From an uncultured Paracoccaceae bacterium (GTDB lineage: Bacteria; Pseudomonadota; Alphaproteobacteria; Rhodobacterales; Rhodobacteraceae), in assembly GCA_947488175.1 (NCBI GenBank), contig CANKYO010000002.1:1-64000 (forward strand): a stretch of DNA of 64,000 bases, written 5' to 3'. This document shows positions 35,420-45,052 of the stretch, one piece after another; the stretch's first letter is position 1; each line of letters starts with the position of its first letter. The notes under the pieces are model-generated. The model saw nothing but the letters and a program-made list of their open reading frames with translations. It did not search any database and was not told the DNA's origin. Both the position numbers and the translations under genes were made by a program.

Positions 35420-36073
35420 ATGCCTCTCGCCGATATTCAGGCCCGTATCAGTGCCGCTTGTGATGCCGCAGGCCGCAACACCCAAGATATAGAGTTAATC
35501 GCTGTGTCAAAGGTGCAGCCGCTTGACCGCGTGCAGGCGATTCTCGACGAGGGGCACCGGATTTTTGGGGAAAACAAGGTGCAAGAGGCTGTAGGGAAAT
35601 GGCCGGCCTTCCGCGAGCAATATGATGACATTATCTTGCATCTGATCGGCCCGCTGCAGACCAACAAGGCCCGGCAAGCCATGGAGCTTGCACAGGCAAT
35701 TCACACGGTCGACCGGCCCAAACTGGCCAAAACCCTCGCGCGACTGGCACAGGAAACCGGGGCGTGCCCTGATCTGTTCATTCAGGTCAATACCGGGGAA
35801 GAGCCGCAGAAATCCGGTGTTCTGCCACAAGAGGCCGATGCGTTCATTGCAGATGTCCGCGCGCTGGACCTCCCGCTGGTCGGCCTGATGTGCATCCCGC
35901 CGGTCGAGGAGGAACCAGCACTGCATTTCGCCCTTCTGGCCAAAATTGCGGAACGCAATGGGTTGCGTGGCCTGTCGATGGGGATGAGTGGCGATTTCGA
36001 AACCGCCATCGCCCTCGGTGCCACACATATCCGGGTCGGATCGGCGATCTTTGGTGAGCGTGTTTACGATTGA
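35420..36073 (+). CDS. YggS-family pyridoxal-phosphate homeostasis protein
   Basis: 217 residues. PLP-binding protein of the alanine-racemase N-terminal fold that helps control vitamin B6 pools. The PLP lysine is in LIAVSKVQPLDRVQ; HLIGPLQTNKARQA, FIQVNTGEEPQKSGV, LVGLMCIPP and LSMGMSGDFETAIALGATHI (the phosphate-binding region) are all conserved. Overlaps the pseudouridine synthase gene by 4 bases. Confidence 0.95.
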   Translation: MPLADIQARISAACDAAGRNTQDIELIAVSKVQPLDRVQAILDEGHRIFGENKVQEAVGKWPAFREQYDDIILHLIGPLQTNKARQAMELAQAIHTVDRPKLAKTLARLAQETGACPDLFIQVNTGEEPQKSGVLPQEADAFIADVRALDLPLVGLMCIPPVEEEPALHFALLAKIAERNGLRGLSMGMSGDFETAIALGATHIRVGSAIFGERVYD

Positions 36074-36717
36074 GTACACCTTACAACCCACCCCAAGACC
36101 CGCTGACAATTCTTCACGACGATCATCAGGTGATCGTGGTTGATAAACCCAGCGGGCTGCTTTCCGTGCCGGGCAAGGGTCCTGACCTCGCCGATTGTCT
36201 TTTGACACGGGTTCAGGCGGCCTTTCCGACCGCGTTGCTCGTACATCGGCTGGATCGTGACACCTCTGGCGTGATGATCTTTGCGCTGACACCGCATGCG
36301 CAGCGGCATCTGGGGCTGCAATTCGAAAAGCGGCAAACCAAAAAGACCTATATCGCCCGTGTCGCGGGGCAGATGATGGAAAAGACCGGCACCGTTGATC
36401 TGCCTCTGATTGTCGACTGGCCAAACCGGCCAAAGCAGATGGTCGATCATGAAAACGGCAAACAGGCCATCACCGACTGGCGGGTCGTTCGCAGCACGGC
36501 AGACGAAACGCGGGTCAGGCTAATACCCCGCACGGGCAGGTCGCATCAGTTGCGGGTGCACATGCTGGCGATCGGTCACCCGATCCTGGGCGATCCATTC
36601 TATGCGACCGGGGCGACGCGCGACCATCCCCGGCTGATGCTGCATTCCGAAACACTGCAGTTCCGGCACCCCGATGGTGGGCAGGGCATGCGCATTACTG
36701 CGAAATGCCCCTTCTAA
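36070..36717 (+). CDS. RluA-family pseudouridine synthase
   Basis: 215 residues from TTG at 36070 (TTGA overlap with the YggS gene). Converts uridine to pseudouridine in rRNA or tRNA. Catalytic motif HRLDRDTSGVMIF with the Asp nucleophile; IVVDKPSGLLSVPG at the N-terminus; LIPRTGRSHQLRVHM and GHPILGDPFY near the end. There is no S4 domain, as in RluA rather than RluC/D; the target site is not deducible. Convergent overlap of 4 bases with the hydrolase gene. Confidence 0.93.
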   Translation: MSTPYNPPQDPLTILHDDHQVIVVDKPSGLLSVPGKGPDLADCLLTRVQAAFPTALLVHRLDRDTSGVMIFALTPHAQRHLGLQFEKRQTKKTYIARVAGQMMEKTGTVDLPLIVDWPNRPKQMVDHENGKQAITDWRVVRSTADETRVRLIPRTGRSHQLRVHMLAIGHPILGDPFYATGATRDHPRLMLHSETLQFRHPDGGQGMRITAKCPF

Positions 36718-37310
36718 GAGGCGATGAAGTTCTGAATGGCCTCTACCTCACTCTCCGCGATCTCATGCCCGCCCGGATGCCAATGCAGATCCACATCCGC
36801 ACCCTGCGCTTGCAGGTAATCTGCCAGCGCCTGAGTCAGCGGGGCAGGACAAATAGGATCAGCCTGCCCGGCAGTTATCAGGATGCGGCGACCAGCCAGA
36901 CCCGGTTGCGGGGCCGGCTCCCATGGGATCAGCGGATGCATCAGGATCAGATCATCCACCAAGTCAGGGACCTGCAAAGCGACAGAGGCCAGAATGTTGG
37001 CACCATTCGAATAGCCCAGCCCAATCACGCGGGACGGCTCTAACAGTTCCTGCTCAGCCGCAATGAAATCGGCCATCGCGGCGCTACGCGTTGCCAGATC
37101 ATCCATATCGTACTGGCCTTCCGCCATGCGGGCAAAGTAACGTAGTGCCCCATGTTCCGACACATCGCCGCGCGGCGACGTGACATGCACGGTGGGCATC
37201 AGTTGGCGGGCAAAACCGTGAAACTGGTCCTCGGTTCCGCCGGTGCCATGAAATGTCAGGAACAGCGGTTGCCCCGCTGCCCCTTTGCTGCGTCTTGCGA
37301 CATAGGTCAT
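36714..37310 (-). CDS. Alpha/beta hydrolase, MhqD-like carboxylesterase
   Basis: 198 residues. Phospholipase/carboxylesterase group: oxyanion region LFLTFHGTGGTEDQF, nucleophile Ser in GLGYSNGANILAS, Asp in ITAGQADPICP and His in WHPGGHEI. Downstream of and one base from the ring-cleaving dioxygenase gene, in the same direction. The same pair (MhqO dioxygenase, MhqD hydrolase) protects Bacillus subtilis from hydroquinones, so a quinone or aromatic detoxification role is likely. Confidence 0.85.
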   Translation of the reverse strand: MTYVARRSKGAAGQPLFLTFHGTGGTEDQFHGFARQLMPTVHVTSPRGDVSEHGALRYFARMAEGQYDMDDLATRSAAMADFIAAEQELLEPSRVIGLGYSNGANILASVALQVPDLVDDLILMHPLIPWEPAPQPGLAGRRILITAGQADPICPAPLTQALADYLQAQGADVDLHWHPGGHEIAESEVEAIQNFIAS

Positions 37311-37311
37311 G

Positions 37312-38241
37312 TCAGTCCTCGATCGGCTCCAGCATGGATTCTAACCTGGCCCGCAAATGTTCGTGCTGACTGGGCAGTTTCAACGCCTCACCCAGATGGG
37401 CAGTGTCCTCGTCACGATCAAAACCGGGTTCGTTGGTGGCCACCTCGAACAGGACGCCACCGGGGCTGCGGAAATAGATCGCATAGAAATAGTCGCGATC
37501 AATGACCGGGGTCACCTGATACCCAGTGTCGATCAAAGCCTCGCGCACTTCAAGCTGACGCGCTCGGTTCTCGACTGCAAAGGCGATATGATGCACTGAC
37601 CCCGCACCTTGCAGGGCGGCCTTCGCATCAGGCAGGATTTCAAGGTCGATGGCATTCGCCTCATTCCCGCCGGGCACGATGAACCGGGTGATGTCACCTT
37701 CGGTGTCAGATTTCTCGTACCCCATGAACTGCAGCAGTTCCTGACTGACCGAACCGTCACGCAGACGCATATCGGCAGAATGAAAGCCACGGATCGCCAT
37801 CGCATCGCTGACACCGCCGCCGGTCCATGGCGCGCGCTCGTCGTCGCTTTCGACCAAGGCAAAGGCGTCGCCATCGGGGCCATCGAACAATACACGCTTC
37901 TGGCCAAACCGGGTGTCTTCCGACAGGCCCTGCACATCAAATGTTGCAAGGCGGTCCATCCAGGCTGTGGCCGATCCGGTCGGAATGCTGAATGACGTCC
38001 GGCCAACTTCCCCAACACCATGCCTACCACGGCCTGCGTTTGGGAAGGGGAAATAGGTCATGACCGTACCTGGCGATCCTGCTTCGTCGCCATAATACAG
38101 GTGATAAACATCGGGCGCGTCAAAGTTCACCGTTTTCTTGACCCGACGCAGGCCAAGCACATTGGTGAAAAACGCATTGTTTTCGCGAGCATCACTGGCC
38201 AGCGATGTGACGTGATGCAGACCTTTGATTTGTTTGAGCAT
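37312..38241 (-). CDS. Ring-cleaving dioxygenase, VOC family (MhqO-like)
   Basis: 309 residues. ATG at 38241 with AGGAG 8 bases upstream. Two glyoxalase-fold halves: the first begins IKGLHHVTSLASDARENNAF, the second SVHHIAFAVENRARQLEVRE; metal ligands expected in GLHH, VHHIAF and the Glu of GGVLFEVATNEPGF. This is the extradiol-dioxygenase type of MhqO/PcpA that opens hydroquinone rings with Fe(II). Probably one operon with the hydrolase. Confidence 0.88.
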   Translation of the reverse strand: MLKQIKGLHHVTSLASDARENNAFFTNVLGLRRVKKTVNFDAPDVYHLYYGDEAGSPGTVMTYFPFPNAGRGRHGVGEVGRTSFSIPTGSATAWMDRLATFDVQGLSEDTRFGQKRVLFDGPDGDAFALVESDDERAPWTGGGVSDAMAIRGFHSADMRLRDGSVSQELLQFMGYEKSDTEGDITRFIVPGGNEANAIDLEILPDAKAALQGAGSVHHIAFAVENRARQLEVREALIDTGYQVTPVIDRDYFYAIYFRSPGGVLFEVATNEPGFDRDEDTAHLGEALKLPSQHEHLRARLESMLEPIED

Positions 38242-38347
38242 CTCAAGACTCCTATCTGTTTGAATAGCTAGATAGCGGAAATGAAACCGCACTAAACGCC
38301 GACAGGCGCACCGCTTTGGTGCACCTGCGCACATGACGGCCCCTGTA

Positions 38348-39388
38348 TCAGGTCTTGAGAACGCGATCCGTCAGGTTCAGGCGGTTGGCGATAATGGGAG
38401 CCATCGCATCTGCCAATGCAGGGTCATTCGCTGTCAAGAGTTCAAGCTCGTCCAGCCTGTTCGTCGCGATCAGTTGCAGCGCATCCTGCCGAACCGTTCC
38501 GTCCGGTCGCCGAGGAAGTGACGCAACTGGCTGTAATAGTTCAGCCTGCATCGGCGGGACTAGCGCGCGTAGCGCGTCAGGCCCGAGATCCGTCTCGACA
38601 AAAGCATAGATGCCAATACCTTGGGCCGGAAGCGCATAGGCGCAAAGTACGACATCGGTCACCGCCTCATGCGCCTGTAACGTTTCAACGACAGCCGCGC
38701 CGTCCTTTGTCAGTCGATCCTCAAGCCCCTCGCTATCTGACCAATTCATCAACCGGCGCGTGATAAAGTTATACAGGCGCTTGCCCGTCGCCATCCATAT
38801 CCGCGATGGCAATGACTTGCGGGCCAGCATCGCTTTTTCCGAGGCGGTCAGCAGGTGCGGCGCAAAGGCACGTTTCTGCTTGAGAAGATGGCGCAAATCC
38901 TCGCGGGCCATCACGCGAAACATCTTGCCCTTGCGGCGATGGACACTGGCCAGTTGAAAATCAATCACCGCCGCAAAGCCATCCGGCGTGCGCAGCCAGT
39001 TTTGCGGCTTGGCAACGTCATTATGGGTGACGCCGCGGCGACGCATATCGCGAAGAAGCCGCTTGGCATCGCGGAACCATTCCGGATCATCGGGCTTGGC
39101 AAGCTGCAATGGCGTGCCTTCTGTCCAGGTGCGCAACAGACCCACCTGATCGACCCGAAGCAGTTGCGGCACACCGTCAATCCCCGCCACAGCACGCAAA
39201 CCGCGAATTTCTTTGCGCGCCAGAAACCATGCAACAGGGCGGACCCAGACGGGCACGCCATCCAGCTTGCGCAACACGACCTTGCATTGCGGATCCTCGG
39301 CCAGATGTCCGGAAATCGTTTCGGAAAAGACATCTCGCTTGTGCACCGTTTCGGGCACAAATGTGTGATTTTGGGTCGGTTCGATCAT
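38348..39388 (-). CDS. Kinase-like protein with acyl-CoA-synthetase-like C-terminus
   Basis: 346 residues. ATG at 39388 with AGG upstream. Residues ~1-210 resemble a protein/LPS-type kinase: VVLRKLDGVPVWVRP, catalytic loop RRGVTHNDVAKPQNWL (HND with Lys and Asn in place) and metal site AAVIDFQLASVHRRKG (DFQ for DFG). Residues ~230-330 resemble the C-terminal domain of AMP-forming acyl-CoA synthetases (VVETLQAHEAVTDVVLCAYA, LPRRPDGTVRQDALQLIATN). The N-terminal AMP-binding part of a synthetase is absent. The substrate is unknown. Lies between the dioxygenase and aldehyde dehydrogenase genes. Confidence 0.65.
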   Translation of the reverse strand: MIEPTQNHTFVPETVHKRDVFSETISGHLAEDPQCKVVLRKLDGVPVWVRPVAWFLARKEIRGLRAVAGIDGVPQLLRVDQVGLLRTWTEGTPLQLAKPDDPEWFRDAKRLLRDMRRRGVTHNDVAKPQNWLRTPDGFAAVIDFQLASVHRRKGKMFRVMAREDLRHLLKQKRAFAPHLLTASEKAMLARKSLPSRIWMATGKRLYNFITRRLMNWSDSEGLEDRLTKDGAAVVETLQAHEAVTDVVLCAYALPAQGIGIYAFVETDLGPDALRALVPPMQAELLQPVASLPRRPDGTVRQDALQLIATNRLDELELLTANDPALADAMAPIIANRLNLTDRVLKT

Positions 39389-39457
39389 CAACGAAACCTG
39401 AATACTCGGGGCGGCCCGATGCCGCCCCGGCTGATAAAAACGGCTGCTACCGTCCGA

Positions 39458-40903
39458 TTAGCTGGCTTCGCCGGACCAGCCGGAAATGGCTTTGACCTCT
39501 AGGAATTCCTCAATCCCCCAGACACCGCCTTCGCGGGCGCGCCCGGACATCTTGACGCCACCAAAGGGCGATCCGGCGCCGCGTGCCTGACCATTCATCT
39601 CGACCATGCCGGACCGTAGGGCGCGCGCCATTCGGTTCCGCTTCGCGCCATCTTGCGACTGGACATAATTGGTCAGGCCATATGGTGTATCATTGGCGAT
39701 CTCGACCGCCTGTTTTTCATCCTCAAACGGAATGATCGACAGAACTGGGCCAAAGATTTCCTCGCGGGCGATGCGCATCTGATTATCAACATCAGCAAAG
39801 ACGGTCGGGCGCACATAATAGCCCTTGTTCATCCCCTCTGGCAGGCCGGGGCCACCAGCGACCAATCGGGCACCTTCCTTGATGCCCACCTCGATCATGT
39901 CCTGTATCTTGCCCCATTGGGACTTGTTGACAACCGGGCCGATATGCCGACCGGGTTCCGACGCAGGGCCGACACCAATCTTGCCAGCAACCTCGGCAGC
40001 CGTCTCAACCGCCTGATCATAGATTGACCGTTCGACCAGCATCCGGGTCGGGGCATTGCAGGACTGGCCCGAGTTGTTCATGCAGTGGATCACACCGCGC
40101 TTGATCGCCTTCTCATCGGCGTCAGCAAAGATCACATTGGCACCCTTGCCGCCCAGTTCCAGCGTTACACGCTTCAGCGCTTCTGCTGCAGCGGCCGAGA
40201 TTGCCCTGCCAGCGCGGGTCGAGCCGGTGAAGCTGATCATGGCGACATCCTCGTGCCGTGACAGCTGGCTGCCCACGCCAGCACCGTCGCCATTGACCAG
40301 ATTAAACACCCCCGCCGGTACACCAGCATCATGGACGAATTCCGCAAACAACAGCGACGAAAGCGGGGCTTCCTCCGATGGTTTCAGCGCAACCGCGCAT
40401 CCAGCCAGAAGCGCGGGGATCACCTTCAGCGTGACCTGGTTCATCGGCCAGTTCCACGGCGTGATCAGGCCAACAACCCCAATCGGTTCCATCGCGATGC
40501 GGTCGTTAGGGGCATGGGGGCCAAGGGGCCGGATCCATTCAATCTCGTCAAATGCGGTCAGAAAACCCTTCAGATGCCAGGGCAAACAGGGGGCCTGACT
40601 GTCGCGTGCCATGTCGATCGGCGCGCCCATCTCAAGACTGATTGCCTTGGCCATTTCCTCTTTACGGGCCTCATACTGATCCAGAATGGCGCTGACATAT
40701 TTTGCGCGCTCCGCAGGTGGGGTCGCCGCCCATGCCGGAAAGGCGGCAGTCGCCGCACCAACAGCAGCATCGGTATCCGCCTGATCACCCAGCGAAATCA
40801 CGGCACAGACATCTTCGGTCGATGGATCAATCACCTCGAAATCGCGCGATTTGGCCGGTGCAACCCATGCGCCATTGATGTAGAAATTGCGATTTTCGAT
40901 CAT
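39458..40903 (-). CDS. NAD(P)-dependent aldehyde dehydrogenase
   Basis: 481 residues. Oxidises aldehydes to acids. N-terminal FYINGAWVAPAKSRDFEVID; NWPMNQVTLKVIPALLAGCA; catalytic Glu in LELGGKGANVIF and catalytic Cys in NSGQSCNAPTRMLV; cofactor loop MISFTGSTRAGRAIS. Closest in look to broad-range aldehyde dehydrogenases of the ALDH superfamily. Followed after 66 bases by the kinase-fusion gene. Divergent from the peroxiredoxin gene. Confidence 0.93.
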   Translation of the reverse strand: MIENRNFYINGAWVAPAKSRDFEVIDPSTEDVCAVISLGDQADTDAAVGAATAAFPAWAATPPAERAKYVSAILDQYEARKEEMAKAISLEMGAPIDMARDSQAPCLPWHLKGFLTAFDEIEWIRPLGPHAPNDRIAMEPIGVVGLITPWNWPMNQVTLKVIPALLAGCAVALKPSEEAPLSSLLFAEFVHDAGVPAGVFNLVNGDGAGVGSQLSRHEDVAMISFTGSTRAGRAISAAAAEALKRVTLELGGKGANVIFADADEKAIKRGVIHCMNNSGQSCNAPTRMLVERSIYDQAVETAAEVAGKIGVGPASEPGRHIGPVVNKSQWGKIQDMIEVGIKEGARLVAGGPGLPEGMNKGYYVRPTVFADVDNQMRIAREEIFGPVLSIIPFEDEKQAVEIANDTPYGLTNYVQSQDGAKRNRMARALRSGMVEMNGQARGAGSPFGGVKMSGRAREGGVWGIEEFLEVKAISGWSGEAS

Positions 40904-41029
40904 GCGAATGCTCCTGATGAATTCGGGGAACTATTGGCACTCGCCCCGTTGCAGTGCAAGCGCCTGTGGTACTACCTGTCGTCTCTCCCTATATTGACGT
41001 AAAGACACCGCATTTAAAGGAGAAACGCG

Positions 41030-41683
41030 ATGGGTCTGCGCATCAACGATACTATCCCCAATCTGACAGTCGAGACGGATCAGGGAACATTCGCACTGCA
41101 TGACTGGATCGGCGATAGCTGGGCGATCCTGTTTTCGCACCCCAAAGATTTCACGCCCGTCTGCACCACCGAATTCGGCGCGGTGGCCCAACTGGCCGAC
41201 GAATGGGAAAAGCGCGGCACCAAGGTGATCGGTGTCAGTGTTGACGGGGTCGAGGATCACAAGAAGTGGAAAGGCGACATCGAAAAGGTCGGCGGCGCGC
41301 CTGCCGGTTTCCCGATCATCGCCGATGATGGGCTCGAGGTATCCAAAGCGTTCGACATGCTCCCCGCCGAGGCCTACCTGCCCGACGGGCGCACCCCGGC
41401 TGATAGCGCGACGGTGCGGTCGGTGTTCATCATCGGACCCGACAAGCAGCTGAAACTGTCGATGACCTACCCGATGACGGTCGGCCGGAACTTTGCCGAG
41501 GTGCTGCGCGCGCTCGACGGGCTGCAAACGTCAATCGGCAAAGGCGTGGCGACACCAGCGAACTGGAATGTGGGCGATGATGTGATCATCCCCGCGACCG
41601 TCAGCAACGAAGACGCAAAAGCCAAGTTCGGCGATTTCACGACCGTGTTGCCGTATCTGCGGACAACCAAACTGAAGGACTAA
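41030..41683 (+). CDS. 1-Cys peroxiredoxin (Prx6 type)
   Basis: 217 residues. Reduces peroxides through a single Cys: the only cysteine is Cys45 in FSHPKDFTPVCTTEFGAVAQ, so there is no resolving cysteine. The long C-terminal domain (LKLSMTYPMTVGRNFAEVLR, PANWNVGDDVIIPATVSNED) is typical of Prx6 proteins. GGAG lies 8-11 bases before the ATG. Ends at a bidirectional terminator. Confidence 0.95.
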   Translation: MGLRINDTIPNLTVETDQGTFALHDWIGDSWAILFSHPKDFTPVCTTEFGAVAQLADEWEKRGTKVIGVSVDGVEDHKKWKGDIEKVGGAPAGFPIIADDGLEVSKAFDMLPAEAYLPDGRTPADSATVRSVFIIGPDKQLKLSMTYPMTVGRNFAEVLRALDGLQTSIGKGVATPANWNVGDDVIIPATVSNEDAKAKFGDFTTVLPYLRTTKLKD

Positions 41684-41685
41684 CG

Positions 41686-41725
41686 CAAAAAGGGCCGCGG
41701 TAATGATCCGCGGCCCCTGATTTTC
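41686..41725. terminator. Bidirectional terminator between peroxiredoxin and OMP genes
   Basis: GGGCCGCGG (41692-41700), loop TAATGAT, CCGCGGCCC (41708-41716). On the plus strand CTGATTTT follows; on the minus strand TTTTTGCG follows. Serves both convergent genes. Confidence 0.88.
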
Positions 41726-41731
41726 TCAGGA

Positions 41732-42352
41732 TCAGAACTGGTAGCTGACCGTAAAGGCCAGATAGGGCAGAACGACAATGTCTTCTGCATCGCTTTTGGC
41801 TTCCTGAACATCAGGATCGTTGTCGATCTCGTCCTGCGCGCTGGGGTCAGACGCGGTGTAATCGAGGGCCAATCCGCCTGTCAGGATCAGACCAGCCTCT
41901 GGGGTCAACGTCCAACCGTCAGCAAATCCCCATTCGTAACCGGTGCTGATCATCGGTGCGATTTCGTTTTCGAATTTGACTGAAATCGTCGCATCTTCTG
42001 TTGTCAGGCCAACATCGACAGAGCCTGTGGCGCTAATCTCGTTCTGTGAAAACATCAGACCGCCCGAGATCCGCCAGTCACCCTGATTTGGGTAGTAATC
42101 AGCCAGAACAGCAAGACCGCCCAGTTCGATGGAGCCTTCAAATGTTTCATCTTCGTCGGTCTCTTCATAGCTTTCGTCGATGCCGCCGATAAAGACGCCG
42201 CGCACGCCAAAAGAAGGATCAATGCGGTAAGCCGCTTCAACATTTCCGCCAAGTGACGAGAAACCGATACCGGCCGAGATATCGCCAGCGTTTTGGGCGC
42301 TGGCAGCACTTGCACAAAGTGCGAGTGTCGCAATTGCGAGAAAGTTCTTCAT
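41732..42352 (-). CDS. Outer-membrane beta-barrel protein
   Basis: 206 residues. ATG at 42352 with AAGGAAA upstream; signal peptide MKNFLAIATLALCASAASAQ. Mature chain alternates in short beta strands (ISAGIGFSSLGGNVEAAYRI, WRISGGLMFSQNEISATGSV) and ends in YLAFTVSYQF with the C-terminal Phe of outer-membrane barrels. Its size suits an 8-stranded OmpA/OmpW-type barrel. Function unknown. Confidence 0.8.
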   Translation of the reverse strand: MKNFLAIATLALCASAASAQNAGDISAGIGFSSLGGNVEAAYRIDPSFGVRGVFIGGIDESYEETDEDETFEGSIELGGLAVLADYYPNQGDWRISGGLMFSQNEISATGSVDVGLTTEDATISVKFENEIAPMISTGYEWGFADGWTLTPEAGLILTGGLALDYTASDPSAQDEIDNDPDVQEAKSDAEDIVVLPYLAFTVSYQF

Positions 42353-42489
42353 GTGAGTGGTTTCCTTGGTTGAATTCACTTGAGCGCTCTATAGTGCGAA
42401 ACGTGTCCAAACATGGGCAAACTATGGCAGGTTCAAATCGATCTGCGGTTGTGATTAGCATGCCACAGTTGCGCAAAACGAGCGGCGAA

Positions 42490-42527
42490 AACAAAAGCCC
42501 CGATGCGTGATGCAGCGGGGCTTTCCT
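42490..42527 (-). terminator. Rho-independent terminator of pnp
   Basis: AAAGCCCCG (42494-42502) pairs with CGGGGCTTT (42516-42524). On the minus strand TTTTGTTTT follows the stem. It is 33 bases past the pnp stop. Confidence 0.88.
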
Positions 42528-42556
42528 TTAGTTTAGAACCGAAAAGGGCTGATATG

Positions 42557-44692
42557 TCAGCCTTCAGCCGCTTCCTCTTTCTTGATCTCTTCGCCGCTTT
42601 CCTGATCGACCATCTTCATGGCCAAACGGACCTTGCCGCGATCATCAAAGCCCAGAAGTTTGACCCAGACTTCCTGACCTTCTTTCAGAACGTCGGAAGG
42701 ATGGTTCAAACGGCGATTTTCGATCTGGGAGACGTGGACCAAGCCATCACGCTTGCCAAAGAAGTTCACGAAAGCCCCAAAGTCGACCAGCTTAACCACG
42801 GTCCCTTTGTAGATCACGCCTTCTTCCGGCTCTGCCACGATCGAATGGATCATGTCATAGGCCTTCTTGATCGCCTCGGCATCGTTCGACGCCAGCTTGA
42901 TCACGCCATCATCGTTGATGTCGACCTTCGCACCGGATGTTTCCACGATTTCACGGATGACCTTACCGCCAGACCCGATGACTTCACGGATCTTGTCGAC
43001 AGGGATGTTCATCGTTTCGATCTTCGGCGCATGCACGCTGAATTCAGCAGCACCAGTGATGGCTTTGCCCATCTCGTTCAGGATGTGCAAACGACCGGCC
43101 TTGGCCTGCTCCAGCGCCTTTTTCATGATCTCGGGCGTGATACCCGCAATCTTGATATCCATCTGAAGCGACGTGATCCCGTTTTCGGTACCCGCAACCT
43201 TGAAGTCCATATCGCCCAGGTGATCCTCATCACCCAGGATGTCGGACAGCACGGCATAAGACCCGTCATCTTCCATCACCAGACCCATGGCCACGCCGGC
43301 CACAGGGGCCTTCAGCGGCACACCGGCATCCATCATGGACAAGGAACCACCGCAAACAGACGCCATCGATGACGACCCGTTGGATTCAGTGATCTCAGAC
43401 ACTACGCGAATGGTGTAAGGGAAATCCGTTGCTGCAGGCAGAACCGCCTGCAACGCACGCCATGCCAGCTTACCATGGCCGATCTCGCGGCGGCCGGGGC
43501 CAGCAACGCGACCGACTTCACCAACCGAATAGGGCGGGAAGTTATAGTGAAGCATGAAGTTGGATTTATACATACCGGTCAGGGCGTCGATCATCTGCTC
43601 ATCATCGCCGGTGCCCAGCGTAGTCACGACAAGACCCTGGGTCTCGCCACGGGTAAACAGGGCCGAACCATGGGTCCGTGGCAGGATGCCGGTTTCAGAC
43701 ACGATGGGGCGGATCTGGTCCAAGGCACGGCCATCGATACGGCGGCCATTCTTGACAACGTCACCGCGCAGAACTTGGCTTTCCAGTTTCTTCAGCGCAG
43801 CGCCCAGATTGCCGTCTTCCTGCTGTTCTTCGGTCAGCGTGCCAACGATCTCTTCCTTCGCAGCAGATACCGCAGCGGTGCGTTCCTGCTTGTCAGTGAT
43901 CGCATAGGCGGCACGCATCTTGTCTTCGCCTGCGGCTTTGACGGCAGCGAACAGTTCGGAATAATCCTCGGGCTGGAAATCGAAAGGCTCCTTGGCGCTT
44001 TCTTCGGCCAGATCGATGATCAGATCGATGACTGGCTGAATCTGCTCATGGGCAAAGGTCACAGCGCCCAGCATCTCATCCTCGGTCAGCTCGTACGCTT
44101 CCGATTCCACCATCATCACGGCGTCTTTGGTGCCGGCGACAACAAGGTCCAGACGCTGCTCGGGGTTCAGGCGAAGGTTGTGCATGTCGTCGATTTCAGG
44201 GTTCAGGATGTAGTCACCATCCACATAACCGACGCGACAGGCCGCAATCGGACCCATGAACGGTGCGCCAGAAATCGTCAGCGCGGCAGAGGCCGCGATC
44301 ATCGCAACCATGTCCGGGTCATTGACCAGATCGTGCGACAGCACGGTGCACATCACCAAAACTTCGTTCTTGAAGCCGGGGACGAACAGCGGGCGAATGG
44401 GGCGGTCGATCAGGCGGGCAGTCAGCGTCTCTTTCTCGGTGGGGCGAGCTTCACGCTTGAAAAAGCCGCCTGGGACTTTCCCGGCGGCATAGTATTTCTC
44501 TTGATAGTGGACGGTCAGCGGAAAGAAATCCTGACCCGGTTTTTTGGCACGTGCATATGTCACGTTGGCCATAACGCTGGTTTCGCCCAGCGTTGCGATG
44601 ACAGAGCCATCGGCTTGGCGGGCAACCTTGCCCGTTTCCAGTGTGAGCGTTTCTTCGCCCCACTGCATCGATTTTTTCACTTCGTTAAACAT
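42557..44692 (-). CDS. pnp: Polynucleotide phosphorylase
   Basis: 711 residues, full length. 3'-5' exoribonuclease of the RNA degradosome. Two RNase PH domains, a KH domain ([20 protein letters not shown]) and an S1 domain ([29 protein letters not shown]) in the usual order. Catalytic-region motifs [20 protein letters not shown] and [12 protein letters not shown] are intact. Start at the second of two adjacent ATGs (44692), AGGA 7 bases upstream; 44695 is possible. Here two genes and a non-coding gap separate it from rpsO. Confidence 0.97.
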   Translation of the reverse strand: MFNEVKKSMQWGEETLTLETGKVARQADGSVIATLGETSVMANVTYARAKKPGQDFFPLTVHYQEKYYAAGKVPGGFFKREARPTEKETLTARLIDRPIRPLFVPGFKNEVLVMCTVLSHDLVNDPDMVAMIAASAALTISGAPFMGPIAACRVGYVDGDYILNPEIDDMHNLRLNPEQRLDLVVAGTKDAVMMVESEAYELTEDEMLGAVTFAHEQIQPVIDLIIDLAEESAKEPFDFQPEDYSELFAAVKAAGEDKMRAAYAITDKQERTAAVSAAKEEIVGTLTEEQQEDGNLGAALKKLESQVLRGDVVKNGRRIDGRALDQIRPIVSETGILPRTHGSALFTRGETQGLVVTTLGTGDDEQMIDALTGMYKSNFMLHYNFPPYSVGEVGRVAGPGRREIGHGKLAWRALQAVLPAATDFPYTIRVVSEITESNGSSSMASVCGGSLSMMDAGVPLKAPVAGVAMGLVMEDDGSYAVLSDILGDEDHLGDMDFKVAGTENGITSLQMDIKIAGITPEIMKKALEQAKAGRLHILNEMGKAITGAAEFSVHAPKIETMNIPVDKIREVIGSGGKVIREIVETSGAKVDINDDGVIKLASNDAEAIKKAYDMIHSIVAEPEEGVIYKGTVVKLVDFGAFVNFFGKRDGLVHVSQIENRRLNHPSDVLKEGQEVWVKLLGFDDRGKVRLAMKMVDQESGEEIKKEEAAEG

Positions 44693-45052
44693 CATGTTTT
44701 CCTGTTTGGCCGCTTTCGGCCTTCCTACGTAGGGGGCGTATTCCCCCTCATTCCGGTATCTTCTTTGTCAGGCGCTGGAATGCGGGCGCCGGTCTCTCAA
44801 GATTGGCGGGCCATAACGGAAAACAGGGGCTTTGGAAAGGGGGTGCGCGCATCGGCAGCAGTGTCCGTCGCGGTGGTTTTCACTTGAATTGGCGTATTGA
44901 CGCAGAGGAATTGATTTTTGGCGGCATGCGGAACGCATATTGGCGCCCTGCGACGGCGCTTAACCCTACAGGGGACTCATCGTCAAAACGACATCAGCCG
45001 CCCCAAGAAGGACGGCTGATCTTAGATTGGTCATGTGTCGACCGGTACGACC
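44693..45052. other. Intergenic region upstream of pnp
   Basis: 360 bases with no supported gene. Contains the terminator of the membrane-peptide gene (44993-45020) and must hold the pnp promoter and leader. CCTTTTCAAAGCCC and GC-rich stretches here could form structure in the pnp leader, which in other bacteria is autoregulated, but nothing specific can be shown. Confidence 0.4.
44993..45020 (-). terminator. Terminator of the coiled-coil peptide gene
   Basis: ATCAGCCG (44993-45000) pairs with CGGCTGAT (45013-45020), with CC/GG extension inside. On the minus strand GTCGTTTTG follows. 33 bases past the stop codon. Confidence 0.75.

Noticed and set aside
43475..44887. 470-residue plus-strand open frame
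   Set aside because: It lies antisense to pnp, has no family-like sequence and exists because of the codon pattern of the real gene.
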